The position numbers were made by a program, and so were the translations under genes. Below are positions 1 through 8,200 of a stretch of 17,349 nucleotides of DNA, piece after piece. The notes under the pieces are model-generated. The model searched no databases. It saw only the letters and a list, made by a program, of their open reading frames with translations, and had not been told where the DNA came from. The DNA lies in assembly GCA_025462985.1 (NCBI GenBank), contig JAOAPP010000323.1, positions 1 through 17,349 on the forward strand. Reading direction: 5' to 3'. The stretch's first letter is position 1. Each line of letters starts with the position of its first letter. The stretch comes from Bryobacterales bacterium (GTDB lineage: Bacteria; Acidobacteriota; Terriglobia; Bryobacterales; Bryobacteraceae).

Positions 1-1245
1 GGCGCCGCCCTGATGACCTTCCGGTTTACCGTTTTCATTGAGCGCCAGATAGTAGAGCATGGACCCGTCAAAGGCGTTGACGTAGAACAGTTTTGTCTCG
101 GGATCAAAACTCGGAGCCATCCAATTAGTGGCGCCTTCCGAATAGGCCTGTACCAGCGAACCATCCGCAAGCGGCTCCTTATCAGGCCGCGGAATGGGCT
201 CGCCCTTTGCGTTCACGCCTGACGCCCAGTCGGTTGATACAAACGGCTTGGTCAAGAGGTGCTCTCCCGTAACTCTGTCGAGCAAGAAGAAATATCCATT
301 TCGGCTGGCCTGCGCGAGTAGCTTGCGCGTTTTGCCGTGAAACTCCGCATCGAACAGAACCGGTGTTTCCACAGCGTCCCAGTCGTGTGTGTCGTGCGGC
401 GATGGCTGAAAAGACCAGACCAGCTTGCCCGTATCGGGATTCAACGCCAGGATCGAGCAAGTGTAGAGATTGCTGCCACGGCGCACCACACCTGCAAGCA
501 CCGGGTGGGGATTGCCGGTGCCCCAGTAGATCAGATTGAGCTCGGGGTCGTAAGTTCCTGTCATCCAGGCGGGACCGCCGCCGTGGGTCAATGCTTCCTT
601 GTCGGGCCACGTTTCCGATCCGGCTGCACCCGGCTCTGGCAATGTGTTCCAGCGCCAGATTGTGCGGCCGCTTTCCGGATCGATGGCTGCGATGAAGTGT
701 GGAATGTCGGTCTGATCGCCGGATGTGCCGATGATCAGCCGATCTTTCACCAGCAGTGGAGCGACGCTGATGTAGTAGCCCAGTTTCACGTCCGCGATTT
801 GGACGTTCCAGACCTCTTTTCCATTCCGGGCATTCAAGCAGATCAAATGCGCATCCGGCGTTCCGAAATAGAGCCGGTCTTTGTACATGGCCACGCCCCG
901 ATTGCCGACGTGGTCTCCTGGCGCAGGCCGATTGTAATGCCAGACCATGCCGCCGCTTCGCGCATCGATCGCCCAGACGTTATCGGGTGTAGTGAAATAC
1001 AGAACCCCATTCACTTCGAGAGGCGTCGATTTCAGAGCATCCGAGTGAGTCTGAAACGCCCATGCCATGGTGAGTTGAGCAACGTTGCCGGCATTGATCT
1101 GGCGCAGCGTGCTATAGCGCCGGCCCGAATAATCACCGTTATAAGTGGGCCACATGGAGGTCGGGGGCTTCAGTAACTCTGCCGGGTCCAGGCTCTGGGC
1201 CGAAAGAAGAACCAGGTTCGCAAAGAGAAGCGTGAGGAGTTTCAC
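1..1245 (-). CDS. PQQ-dependent (quinoprotein) alcohol/sugar dehydrogenase, C-terminus cut by window edge
   Basis: Periplasmic eight-bladed quinoprotein that would oxidise an alcohol, aldose or related substrate and pass electrons to a cytochrome c. The 415 visible codons begin with a short signal peptide (about residues 1-17, hydrophobic LLTLLFANLVLL) and then show family hallmarks: MWPTYNGDYSGRRYS (31-45), VGNRGVAMY (113-121), the block GPAWMTGTYDPELNLIYWGT followed by GNPHP (224-248), DTHDWDAVETPVL (285-297) and SRNGYFFLLDR (314-324). The GTG start (1243-1245) overlaps the TGA stop of the upstream cytochrome c gene as GTGA, with GGAG 8 bases upstream, so translation is probably coupled. 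The position where many type I quinoprotein alcohol dehydrogenases carry an adjacent Cys-Cys pair (before the NRGVA motif) reads GDHVGNRG, with no cysteines. The family is certain; the substrate is not, and the C-terminal blades lie outside the window. Confidence 0.93.
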   Translation of the reverse strand, partial: MKLLTLLFANLVLLSAQSLDPAELLKPPTSMWPTYNGDYSGRRYSTLRQINAGNVAQLTMAWAFQTHSDALKSTPLEVNGVLYFTTPDNVWAIDARSGGMVWHYNRPAPGDHVGNRGVAMYKDRLYFGTPDAHLICLNARNGKEVWNVQIADVKLGYYISVAPLLVKDRLIIGTSGDQTDIPHFIAAIDPESGRTIWRWNTLPEPGAAGSETWPDKEALTHGGGPAWMTGTYDPELNLIYWGTGNPHPVLAGVVRRGSNLYTCSILALNPDTGKLVWSFQPSPHDTHDWDAVETPVLFDAEFHGKTRKLLAQASRNGYFFLLDRVTGEHLLTKPFVSTDWASGVNAKGEPIPRPDKEPLADGSLVQAYSEGATNWMAPSFDPETKLFYVNAFDGSMLYYLALNENGKPEGHQGGA

Positions 1246-1994
1246 TGGAGTGTCTCCAGGTACGCAAAGAGATTGTGGATCACGGTGCTCGTGTAGGTGG
1301 GCAGCAGGGCAAGATGGCCAGCCAGCGGATCCCGAACCTGGAACTTGACGGCGTCAGTTGGCCACGAGCGATACCAGCCGTCAGGGTCCTGAATCGCGAT
1401 AGTGAATGAGTCCTGGTAGAGAAGCGTCCCTGTGACCTGCTTCCCGGAGGGCATCGTGATGGTGACGCTTTTCTTTATGTCGGCGGGATAAAGAAAGCGT
1501 GCTTGGAGTTGAGCGGGTGAATACTTCCTGCCTATTCCGGCAAGGTCCTTCGAAGCGGAGTGACAGCCCGTGCATTGACGATCGAAAAACGTCTTGCCGG
1601 CCGCAGCATTCCCGGTAAGTAAACGCTGCATGGAATAGGCGTGCGGGTCCGCCGGATTCGTGCGATCGGCATCTGCGAGCCGCCATTGCAGAAACGCAAT
1701 CACTTCTGAGATCTGAGCATCGCTGAGGCGGACGGGCGGCATGCCTTTAGTAGGACGTCCGTCGCGAATGACGGGTCCGACCAGGTTCCCGTTTTCGTCG
1801 TGGCGCACCAAGTCGGAACGTAGCAGATTTGGCGCTTGCCCTGTTCCGGTCGCATCCGGTGCGTGGCAGAAGCCACAGGACTGTGAGAACACTCTCTGCC
1901 CCTGTTTCGCGGCTTCCGACTGGGGAGGGTCGTCGGACGCGGGGAGCCTGGAAGCCAGCATCGCCAGAGCGATACATATGTTGACAGCTTTCAT
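1242..1994 (-). CDS. Exported two-heme cytochrome c
   Basis: Predicted periplasmic electron carrier, 250 residues. An N-terminal signal peptide (KAVNICIALAMLASRLPAS) is followed by heme-binding motifs CGFCH (40-44) and CTGCH (141-145), so there are two class I-like cytochrome c domains. KGMPP (83-87) offers the axial Met of the first heme. Between CTGCH and the last helix lies a small beta-rich insert (about 178-221) ending in a DGWYRSW motif. The final helix (about 232-250) reads TSTVIHNLFAYLETL and has no Met where related proteins, as I recall them, usually have one, so the second heme ligand is unclear. I chose ATG at 1994 because the signal peptide follows directly; a TTG at 2021 would add nine residues, and neither start has a clear Shine-Dalgarno. 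The stop overlaps the PQQ dehydrogenase start (GTGA), which marks this protein as the likely electron acceptor of that enzyme. Confidence 0.9.
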   Translation of the reverse strand: MKAVNICIALAMLASRLPASDDPPQSEAAKQGQRVFSQSCGFCHAPDATGTGQAPNLLRSDLVRHDENGNLVGPVIRDGRPTKGMPPVRLSDAQISEVIAFLQWRLADADRTNPADPHAYSMQRLLTGNAAAGKTFFDRQCTGCHSASKDLAGIGRKYSPAQLQARFLYPADIKKSVTITMPSGKQVTGTLLYQDSFTIAIQDPDGWYRSWPTDAVKFQVRDPLAGHLALLPTYTSTVIHNLFAYLETLQ

Positions 1995-2081
1995 TCGGAG
2001 AAACGCATTCTCGTAATGCAACAGTTTGGCACGCCTCGGCTCCAGACTAGCGTAAACGCAAATGCGCCGAAGATGATGTTC

Positions 2082-2397
2082 TTAGCCTGCGAGGGCCGTA
2101 TGGCGTTCCATCTCAGCGTCGAGGTCGGGAGCATCGCGGTCCAAGTAGTAGACCTTTCCGGGATGGATCTTGCCTTCAAGACGAGTCCGAATCCAGCGAC
2201 GAAGCCGGAACGCGTGGACAGGGCTCAACCCGACGTACTCGTCCATGTGGAACAGTTCCACTGCCTTCCAGTCAATCTCTTGTTAGCCGGGCTGCCTGTT
2301 GGGCGGCGGCACTTCCCGCCTCGGTACTTGAATCATAGTTCTGCACCTCGGCGCTTCCATCTTGAAAGGTCTGCAGCGGCCGGGCTGAATTCGACAT
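2082..2397 (-). pseudogene. Remnant of a NagB-type (glucosamine-6-phosphate deaminase/6-phosphogluconolactonase family) gene
   Basis: Two pieces of one protein family lie in order but in different frames. The first (from ATG at 2397) reads RPLQTFQDGSAEVQNYDSST followed by EAGSAAAQQAARLTR, which resembles the N-terminal helix region of NagB-like isomerases, and stops at TGA (2272-2274). The second, in a shifted frame starting near 2279, reads EIDWKAVELFHMDEYVGL and then RRWIRTRLEGKIHPGKVYYL; the FHMDEYVGL block is the family signature around the catalytic aspartate. It ends at TAA (2082-2084). The stretch between the pieces that would carry the sugar-phosphate binding loop is missing, apparently an internal deletion of about 30 codons that also shifted the frame, and the C-terminal half is gone. 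It lies just after the Hph-like gene on the same strand. The family call is from memory of conserved motifs. Confidence 0.72.
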
Positions 2398-2405
2398 GGG
2401 GGCAT

Positions 2406-3359
2406 CTATATAGAGCCAACGCTTGGCGAAAGAAACAGTTTTGTCCTGATAAGTTCCTGACACTGCGAGGTCGCCCAGGCCCCGGCCTCAGTGTTGCCCG
2501 ACATTGCATTCTGGTAGATCTCTGCGAGACCAATCCTTAGTTGATAGCAAAGCACTCGCTCGCTGAGGCTCGGCGAACTGCGGAGAGAGGTCTCGAAAAA
2601 GAGCGCCTGCTGCTGCATGCAGTCCAGCCAATTCCTCCAGAAGAAGATGTTTGCTACATCGTAAAGGGGATCTCCTATCAGAGCCGCCGACCAATCAACG
2701 ACCCCGGTAATCCGTTGACCATCGCTGAGCACGTTGTTCGAACCGAAGTCACCGTGAACGAGCTGGCGTGTCTCGGGACAATGTGCAACCAGCATGTCCA
2801 GCTGTGTGAAAAGTCGATGGACTTCGTTCATGGCTGCACAATCTTGAACAGCCACCCAGTCGTATCGGCGGAAGTCGGCAATGCTGGTCAGGAAATCCCG
2901 CCAGCTTTCATCGCTCCCTACCCCATGTGAATCGAACGGGCCGAAGCCGCTGATGCCTTCCAGATCGGATGCCGCAATCACATCCAATATTCGAGCAGTT
3001 GGCGCAAGCGTGGACGCCAGTTCGTTCGGTTGCAAATCTTGCAACGTCACACCTGAAATGTTCTCGGATATGCAGAAAAAGTGTTCCTCGATTTGTCCGA
3101 TTTCGATTACTTCGGGAATCGGCAGACCGGGTCGCGCGAATCTTTCGTATGCAAAAGCATCTTTCTCGAAGCCCTCCTTGTTGCGGTTGATCCGCATCAC
3201 GTATGTCCGGGTTCCACTCCGAAAACGATAGGCTTGCGATTCCTCCCCTTCGGTCATCGGTTCGAATCCAGAAATACAGCCCATGCAGCCTTCAAGCGTT
3301 GCTAGCGCCTCAGCCGGGCGACAAAATGGCTTCCGGATGCTACGGGTGCGCTTCAGCAA
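2406..3359 (-). CDS. Hygromycin B phosphotransferase-like (APH(4)/Hph) aminoglycoside kinase
   Basis: Cytoplasmic APH-fold kinase expected to transfer phosphate from ATP to an aminoglycoside or aminocyclitol hydroxyl. Similarity to Hph as I remember it runs nearly end to end: TEGEES (36-41), YVMRIN (53-58, with Arg where most APHs have the ATP-binding Lys, as in Hph), LPIPEV (79-84), GVTLQDL (103-109), SGFGPF (137-142), the catalytic loop HGDFGSNNVL (202-211, Asp204 the likely base), VVDW (220-223, metal-binding Asp) and ANIFFWRNWL (236-245). Length (317) is slightly less than Hph (about 341). Start is uncertain: TTG at 3359 keeps the N-terminal helix region but lacks a Shine-Dalgarno; ATG at 3284 would remove it. 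The gene follows the DUF1501 stop by 9 bases in the same frame, so it is probably co-transcribed. Some hand-counted lines are less GC-rich (about 42-55%) than lines in DUF1501 (53-65%). The substrate may be something other than hygromycin. Confidence 0.88.
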   Translation of the reverse strand: MLKRTRSIRKPFCRPAEALATLEGCMGCISGFEPMTEGEESQAYRFRSGTRTYVMRINRNKEGFEKDAFAYERFARPGLPIPEVIEIGQIEEHFFCISENISGVTLQDLQPNELASTLAPTARILDVIAASDLEGISGFGPFDSHGVGSDESWRDFLTSIADFRRYDWVAVQDCAAMNEVHRLFTQLDMLVAHCPETRQLVHGDFGSNNVLSDGQRITGVVDWSAALIGDPLYDVANIFFWRNWLDCMQQQALFFETSLRSSPSLSERVLCYQLRIGLAEIYQNAMSGNTEAGAWATSQCQELIRTKLFLSPSVGSI

Positions 3360-3368
3360 TCGATTTGG

Positions 3369-4841
3369 TCACAGCAGAATATCTTTTACCACGACCGCTC
3401 TCTTTTCCGTACCCGTCAACTTCTGATCCAGTCCTTGGAACTTATACGTGAAGCGCTGGTCGTCAATGCCGAACCGGTTGAGAATAGTACTTTGAAAGTC
3501 ACGTATGTGCACCGGATCTTTGACGATGTTGTAAGAAAACTCGTCGGTTTCGCCGTAAACCGTACCGCCTTTGATTCCGCCTCCGGCCATCCAAACAGAA
3601 AAGCATCGCGGATGGTGGTCCCGGCCATAGTCGGTAGCAGTCAGTTTGCCTTGCGAGTAAACCGTGCGACCGAACTCACCGCCCCAGATGACCAACGTAT
3701 CGTCCAGAAGTCCACGCGCCTTAAGGTCCTGGACCAAAGCCCAAGCCCCTTGATCGACGTCCCGGCACTGACTTGGCAGCACCTCCGGCAGAATCGAGTG
3801 AACATCCCATCCGCGATGGTAGACCTGCACAAATCGCACATCGCGCTCCATCATACGCCGCGCCATCAGGCAGCAATTGGCGAACGTACCGCCCTTGCGG
3901 GCATCCTCTCCGTACAGCTTAAACGTGCTTTCGGGTTCTTTTGAGATGTCGGTCAGATCGGGCACCGACGCCTGCATACGAAACGCCATCTCGTACTGGG
4001 CGATCCGGACCTGCGTCTCCGGATCGGCGAGTTTTTCCCGTTCGATTTGATTCAACTCGCCTAGCGCATCCAGCATGCGTCGGCGTACGTTCGTTGGCAC
4101 GCCATCAGGATTGCCGATATACAGTACCGGGTCGCCCCCCGAACGCAGAGCCACGCCTGAGTATTGTCCGGACAGAAAGCCAGCGCTCCAGAGCCGGGCC
4201 GAGATCGCCTGCACATTGGCCTTCGGATTGGAATGCGTCGCGTTCAAGACGACGAAAGTCGGCAGCGACTGGTTCATGCTGCCGAGTCCGTAAGCGAGCC
4301 ACGAGCCGATGCATGGCTTGCCCGCGATCATGAAGCCGGTTTGCAGGAACGTAATAGCGGGCTCATGATTGATCGCGTCCGTGTGCATGGAGCGGATGAT
4401 CGCGATATCGTCGACCATTTTGGCCGTATGGGGAAGCAGTTCCGACACCCAGGCACCGCTCTTCCCATATTGCTCGAACTTGAAAACTGAAGGAGCAATC
4501 GGGAATCGTGTCTGGCTTGCAGTCATCGTGGTCAGCCGCTGGCCGCTGCGGATTGATTCAGGCAAATCTTTATCGAACCAGCTCTGCATGCCCGGCTTGT
4601 AATCAAAAGTCTCCATCTGAGGCGGTGCGCCCAGCATGTGCAGATAGATGGCCCGCTTCGCCTTCGGCGCATAATGCGGCAACCCGGGAAGTCCGCCGAT
4701 AGCCGGCTTGTCGGCCGCAGCGTGCGCCTGCTGATCGGCCAGCAGGGAGAATAGTGCGAGCGACCCTAGCCCTTTTGCCCCACGTCCAAAGAACTGACGT
4801 CGCGTTTCCACCAGTACAGCTTCATCCTCAGGATGCATCAC
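3369..4841 (-). CDS. Tat-exported DUF1501 family protein
   Basis: A 490-residue member of the DUF1501 family, structurally allied to the alkaline phosphatase/sulfatase superfamily; biochemical role unknown. The N-terminus carries a twin-arginine signal ([18 protein letters not shown], Arg14-Arg15), so it should be exported folded. Family motifs follow in order: [19 protein letters not shown] (62-80), [12 protein letters not shown] (158-169), YHRGWDVHS (341-349), [10 protein letters not shown] (384-393), [20 protein letters not shown] (406-425) and [10 protein letters not shown] (429-438). The His and Asp residues in these blocks are candidate metal ligands. Start: GTG at 4841 sits 7 bases after AAGGGG; the adjacent ATG at 4838 is equally possible. 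It lies 19 bases downstream of the PSCyt/PSD1 gene, the arrangement normal for this pair in Planctomycetes, Verrucomicrobia and Solibacter-type acidobacteria, and implies a shared transcript and function. Confidence 0.93.
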   Translation of the reverse strand: MMHPEDEAVLVETRRQFFGRGAKGLGSLALFSLLADQQAHAAADKPAIGGLPGLPHYAPKAKRAIYLHMLGAPPQMETFDYKPGMQSWFDKDLPESIRSGQRLTTMTASQTRFPIAPSVFKFEQYGKSGAWVSELLPHTAKMVDDIAIIRSMHTDAINHEPAITFLQTGFMIAGKPCIGSWLAYGLGSMNQSLPTFVVLNATHSNPKANVQAISARLWSAGFLSGQYSGVALRSGGDPVLYIGNPDGVPTNVRRRMLDALGELNQIEREKLADPETQVRIAQYEMAFRMQASVPDLTDISKEPESTFKLYGEDARKGGTFANCCLMARRMMERDVRFVQVYHRGWDVHSILPEVLPSQCRDVDQGAWALVQDLKARGLLDDTLVIWGGEFGRTVYSQGKLTATDYGRDHHPRCFSVWMAGGGIKGGTVYGETDEFSYNIVKDPVHIRDFQSTILNRFGIDDQRFTYKFQGLDQKLTGTEKRAVVVKDILL

Positions 4842-4860
4842 AATAAGACCCCTTGCCGGC

Positions 4861-7800
4861 TTACTTCACCAACACTTCATCTAGATTCATCAACTCGTTC
4901 GTGAGCATCGTCATCGCCGCTAGCGAGGGAACAGGCAAACCTGCCGCTGGCTTCGATGCCCCTACCCTGACCAGCTTCGCTGCGTCGGCCGGGGCCGACG
5001 TATAGTATGCAAAATAATCACGGTACGATCGCACGGCAACCGCGCGCTCTTTCTCATCGAGGTTGCGCGCCAGCAGCCGGTTGGAGATGTAATCCACCTG
5101 CCGATCGAAATCGCCCCGTGAATCCAGAAGCGCGTTTTGAGCCAGGACGCGAGCCGCTTCCACAAACTGCGGATCGTTCATCGTCACCAGCGCCTGTAAC
5201 GGCGTATTCGTGCGTTCGCGCCGCACGATACACACCTCGCGTGACGGTGCGTTGAAGATATCCATCGAGGCAGGCGGCGCGCTGCGTTTCCAGAAGGTAT
5301 ACAGGCTGCGCCGATAAAGACCTTCGCCCGAATCGGCCTTATAGAAACGAGTGTTGCTGTTATCCATTGCGACCGTTTCCCAGATCTTCGGTGGCTGATA
5401 AGGCTTTACGCTCGGCCCGCCAATTTGCGGAACGAGCAGCCCGCTGACGGCCAGAGCGTAATCGCGAATCATCTCGGCGTCCATTCGGTAGCGGGGCCCG
5501 CGCGAAAGTAGCCGGTTTTCCAGATCGCGTTCAATTTTGTCAGGCGTTGCGGCTGCAGACTGGCGATAGACGGCAGACGTGACGAACAAGCGGAGCGTCT
5601 TCTTTACATCCCAGCCGGACTCCCGAAACTCCATGGCAAGCCAATCGAGCAGTTCCGGATGCGACGGAGGTTCACCCTGGGATCCGAAATCCTCGGCTGT
5701 TTTCACCAGGCCGGTACCGAAGACCTGCTGCCAGAATCGATTCACTGTAACGCGAGCGGTCAACGGATTGGACGGTTCGATCAGCCATTGCGCCAAACCG
5801 AGCCGATTGCGTGGAGCGGACTGTGACATCGGCGGCAGCACTGCCGGCACGTTAGGGTGCACTTCGTCCCGCATCTGGTCGTACTGACCGCGATAAAGAA
5901 CATGAGCAACCGGTTGGGCGTCAGCACGTTCCTCCTGTACGAATGTCACTGCGCTTCGCCGGGCTATTTCGTAGCGCGATGTATCGACTTTGTGCAGTTT
6001 AGCTACAGTTTCTTGGGCAGCCGGATCCACTTCGGCAACATAGTATGCGAGAAGGGCCCCGCGGTCCGCTTGCGAAAGGTCTGCGACATCTTTTCTCGCA
6101 GCGGCCTCAAGCACGTCGGTAACAAACAACAGCTTGGCGTCCTGCTCATCTACCCGGCGGTCAAAGATACGGAAGCCGGCCATTGCGCCATTTTCGAAAA
6201 ACTGATTGTTGCGCTTTGCGAGAAGCAGCGGCGCGGCAGTTGCGATTGATGTTTCAAGTGCAGCCAGGTCCTCACCAGTGCCATAACTGGGCACAGGGTT
6301 TCCATCGATGTAGATCTTGAGGCCTTTTCCGCTGCGGCTGCCGTCGTACGTGAAAATCAAGTGATACCAGGTGGCCGGCTTCAGTCCATAGCTGGGCGCC
6401 GGTTGTGCGCTTATATACTTCCCGTCCCGGCCTTCGAGGTTGATCGAGGGCATGGATGGCTCACCATTGTTCGCGGTGACTCTCGCGGTCCAGCCCCATT
6501 TCCGAGTCGAAGCGCCATTCTTTCTGGATTCAACCTGACTCGCCAGAACATAGCTTTCATCGGCTTTGGGAATCAGCACCCAGCTTGCAATTGTGAACGG
6601 CTTGTCAGTATCGATCTCTGAAACATTGGGAAGCTGGAGGGCGCCTTCTTTTCCAAAACGCAGCGCCTTCCCGACTCCGGGCGGCCCGTCTCCCACGCTC
6701 ACGCCGGATGGCAACACGAGCGACTCGGACCGTCCGTGCCGAACCGCTTGGACTCCATCTCCGAGCTTTAGAGCCAGCAGTTGAGAAGAGGCGAGCGGAG
6801 CCGCCACTTGATGCCGCGCCGGCGACCGCAGCCAGGTTTCAAAGGCCGCATTCGACTCACTTTGCGCCTTGGCAATCGCGCTCTTCAGGTTGGCCCGCTG
6901 CGCCTGAAGTTCATCCCATCTCTGCCTGTCTTCCGCCCGCGGAACGGTCACGATCGGAGGGCTGTCCGGGACGTTCCCGTCAAGCGGATATTGAGTCGTG
7001 TTGCGAAAGAAGGATGTCAGCGAGTAGTATTCCTTCTGCGCAATCGGATCGAACTTGTGATCGTGGCAAGTCGCGCAGCCTACCGTTAGACCCATCCAAA
7101 CCGTGCCCGTCGTATCAGCACGGTCCTTTGCATACATCGCCATGACTTCGGCCGGGATCGATCCGCCCTCATTCGTCGTGACGTTACAGCGCTGGAAGCC
7201 TGATGCGATCTTCTGGTCTAGTGTGGCGTTCGGAAGAAGGTCGCCGGCCAGCTGTTCTATCGTGAACTGATCGAACGGCATGTTGTTGTTGAACGCCTTG
7301 ATCACCCAGTCGCGGTAAGGCCACATTTCGCGATAGTTGTCGATGTGCAGCCCATGGGTATCCGCATACCGGGCCGCATCCAACCAGTAATGGGCCATGT
7401 GCTCGCCGTATTTGGGCGAGGCGAATAGACGATCCACCACTGTTTCGTATGCGTTCGGCGATCCGTCCCTCACGAATGCTTCCACTTCAGCCGGCGTTGG
7501 AGGGAGACCAGTTAGATCGAGAGTAACTCGCCGGATCAGAGCGCGGCGATCAGCCTCCGCCGCCGGTTTCAGACCGTTCGCTTCCAGCTTAGAAAGGATA
7601 AATTGGTCGACCGGATTACGCACCCACCCGCTATCCTTCACTGGAGGCAGCGGCGGGCGCACCGGAGCTATGAAGGCCCAGTGATCCTTCCACTGCGCGC
7701 CTTCCGCCACCCATCGCCGCAGGACACTCTTCTGGTCCTGAGTCAGTGTCTTATGGGAAAACACTGGCGGCATGCGATATCCGGGGTCGTCGGACAAGAT

Positions 7801-8088
7801 GCGCTTGATCAGAAGACTTTCTTCAGGTTTGCCAGGAACGATGATCGTTCCGTTCTTGCGCGTGGCAAATGCGCCCTCACGAATGTCGAGCCGGACATCC
7901 GCCATCCGCGTCCCCTTATCCGGTCCGTGACATAGGAAGCAGTTATCCGAGAGAATCGGCCGGACTTGCCTTTGAAAATTGACTGGGGGCTGCGCAGGGC
8001 TGACCGGATCGGTCGCTGAACCCAAAACCCCGCCCATCAGAGCAGCTCCCGATACGATCAGGAAGGCGCTACGTAGCTTTCCGAACAT
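4861..8088 (-). CDS. PSCyt1-DUF1549-LamG-DUF1553 (PSD1) planctomycete-type cytochrome protein
   Basis: Large exported protein (1075 residues) of unknown function. A signal peptide (about 1-25) is followed by a PSCyt1 cytochrome domain with CFLCH (50-54), then DUF1549/PSCyt2 (about 157-365) with [13 protein letters not shown] (189-201), [14 protein letters not shown] (233-246) and a second heme-type motif CATCH (338-342). A LamG/concanavalin-like beta-sandwich occupies about 475-655 ([26 protein letters not shown]), commonly a carbohydrate-binding fold. DUF1553/PSD1 fills about 755-1035 ([48 protein letters not shown]). ATG at 8088 has GGAG 5 bases upstream. The gene heads a minus-strand run with DUF1501 and the Hph homologue and is preceded by an AraC-family regulator. 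Heme attachment plus a sugar-binding-type domain suggest oxidation or binding of a polymer or glycan outside the cytoplasm, but this is inference. Confidence 0.95.
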   Translation of the reverse strand: MFGKLRSAFLIVSGAALMGGVLGSATDPVSPAQPPVNFQRQVRPILSDNCFLCHGPDKGTRMADVRLDIREGAFATRKNGTIIVPGKPEESLLIKRILSDDPGYRMPPVFSHKTLTQDQKSVLRRWVAEGAQWKDHWAFIAPVRPPLPPVKDSGWVRNPVDQFILSKLEANGLKPAAEADRRALIRRVTLDLTGLPPTPAEVEAFVRDGSPNAYETVVDRLFASPKYGEHMAHYWLDAARYADTHGLHIDNYREMWPYRDWVIKAFNNNMPFDQFTIEQLAGDLLPNATLDQKIASGFQRCNVTTNEGGSIPAEVMAMYAKDRADTTGTVWMGLTVGCATCHDHKFDPIAQKEYYSLTSFFRNTTQYPLDGNVPDSPPIVTVPRAEDRQRWDELQAQRANLKSAIAKAQSESNAAFETWLRSPARHQVAAPLASSQLLALKLGDGVQAVRHGRSESLVLPSGVSVGDGPPGVGKALRFGKEGALQLPNVSEIDTDKPFTIASWVLIPKADESYVLASQVESRKNGASTRKWGWTARVTANNGEPSMPSINLEGRDGKYISAQPAPSYGLKPATWYHLIFTYDGSRSGKGLKIYIDGNPVPSYGTGEDLAALETSIATAAPLLLAKRNNQFFENGAMAGFRIFDRRVDEQDAKLLFVTDVLEAAARKDVADLSQADRGALLAYYVAEVDPAAQETVAKLHKVDTSRYEIARRSAVTFVQEERADAQPVAHVLYRGQYDQMRDEVHPNVPAVLPPMSQSAPRNRLGLAQWLIEPSNPLTARVTVNRFWQQVFGTGLVKTAEDFGSQGEPPSHPELLDWLAMEFRESGWDVKKTLRLFVTSAVYRQSAAATPDKIERDLENRLLSRGPRYRMDAEMIRDYALAVSGLLVPQIGGPSVKPYQPPKIWETVAMDNSNTRFYKADSGEGLYRRSLYTFWKRSAPPASMDIFNAPSREVCIVRRERTNTPLQALVTMNDPQFVEAARVLAQNALLDSRGDFDRQVDYISNRLLARNLDEKERAVAVRSYRDYFAYYTSAPADAAKLVRVGASKPAAGLPVPSLAAMTMLTNELMNLDEVLVK

Positions 8089-8200
8089 GAGGACTCCACA
8101 CCTCCGGGCACAACTGAGGCAAGACTCTTATATCAGCCGGAAGGGCGTGTATGCTTTCGATTCAGTGCCGCGATACAGAATCATACATGCCGACCCTATT
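8089..8200 (-). promoter_or_regulatory. Leader of the PSCyt/DUF1501 operon, promoter not resolved
   Basis: This 112-base gap lies between the AraC-type gene stop and the PSCyt protein start, both on the minus strand. The Shine-Dalgarno GGAG is at 8094-8097. Possible -10 hexamers on the minus strand are TATAAG (about 40 bases upstream of the start) and TATGAT (about 90 bases upstream), but neither has a convincing -35 partner. I see no strong hairpin followed by a T run, so read-through from the regulator gene remains possible. If the AraC protein acts locally, its half-sites would be expected here. Confidence 0.3.

Noticed and set aside
337..1176. Long plus-strand open frame (279 codons) opposite the PQQ dehydrogenase
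   Set aside because: The minus strand encodes an unmistakable quinoprotein throughout; the plus-strand translation shows no family motif and is a shadow of its codon bias.
1991..2179. Small minus-strand open frame of 62 codons ending in an ATGA overlap with the cytochrome start
   Set aside because: It overlaps the NagB remnant in another frame, has no recognisable motif and an implausible composition; the overlap is probably chance.
2016..2540. Plus-strand open frame of 174 codons
   Set aside because: It is antisense to the NagB remnant and the end of the Hph-like gene, and shows no domain or signal.
3435..3944. Plus-strand open frame of 169 codons opposite DUF1501
   Set aside because: Antisense to strongly conserved DUF1501 motifs; no ribosome binding site or family resemblance.
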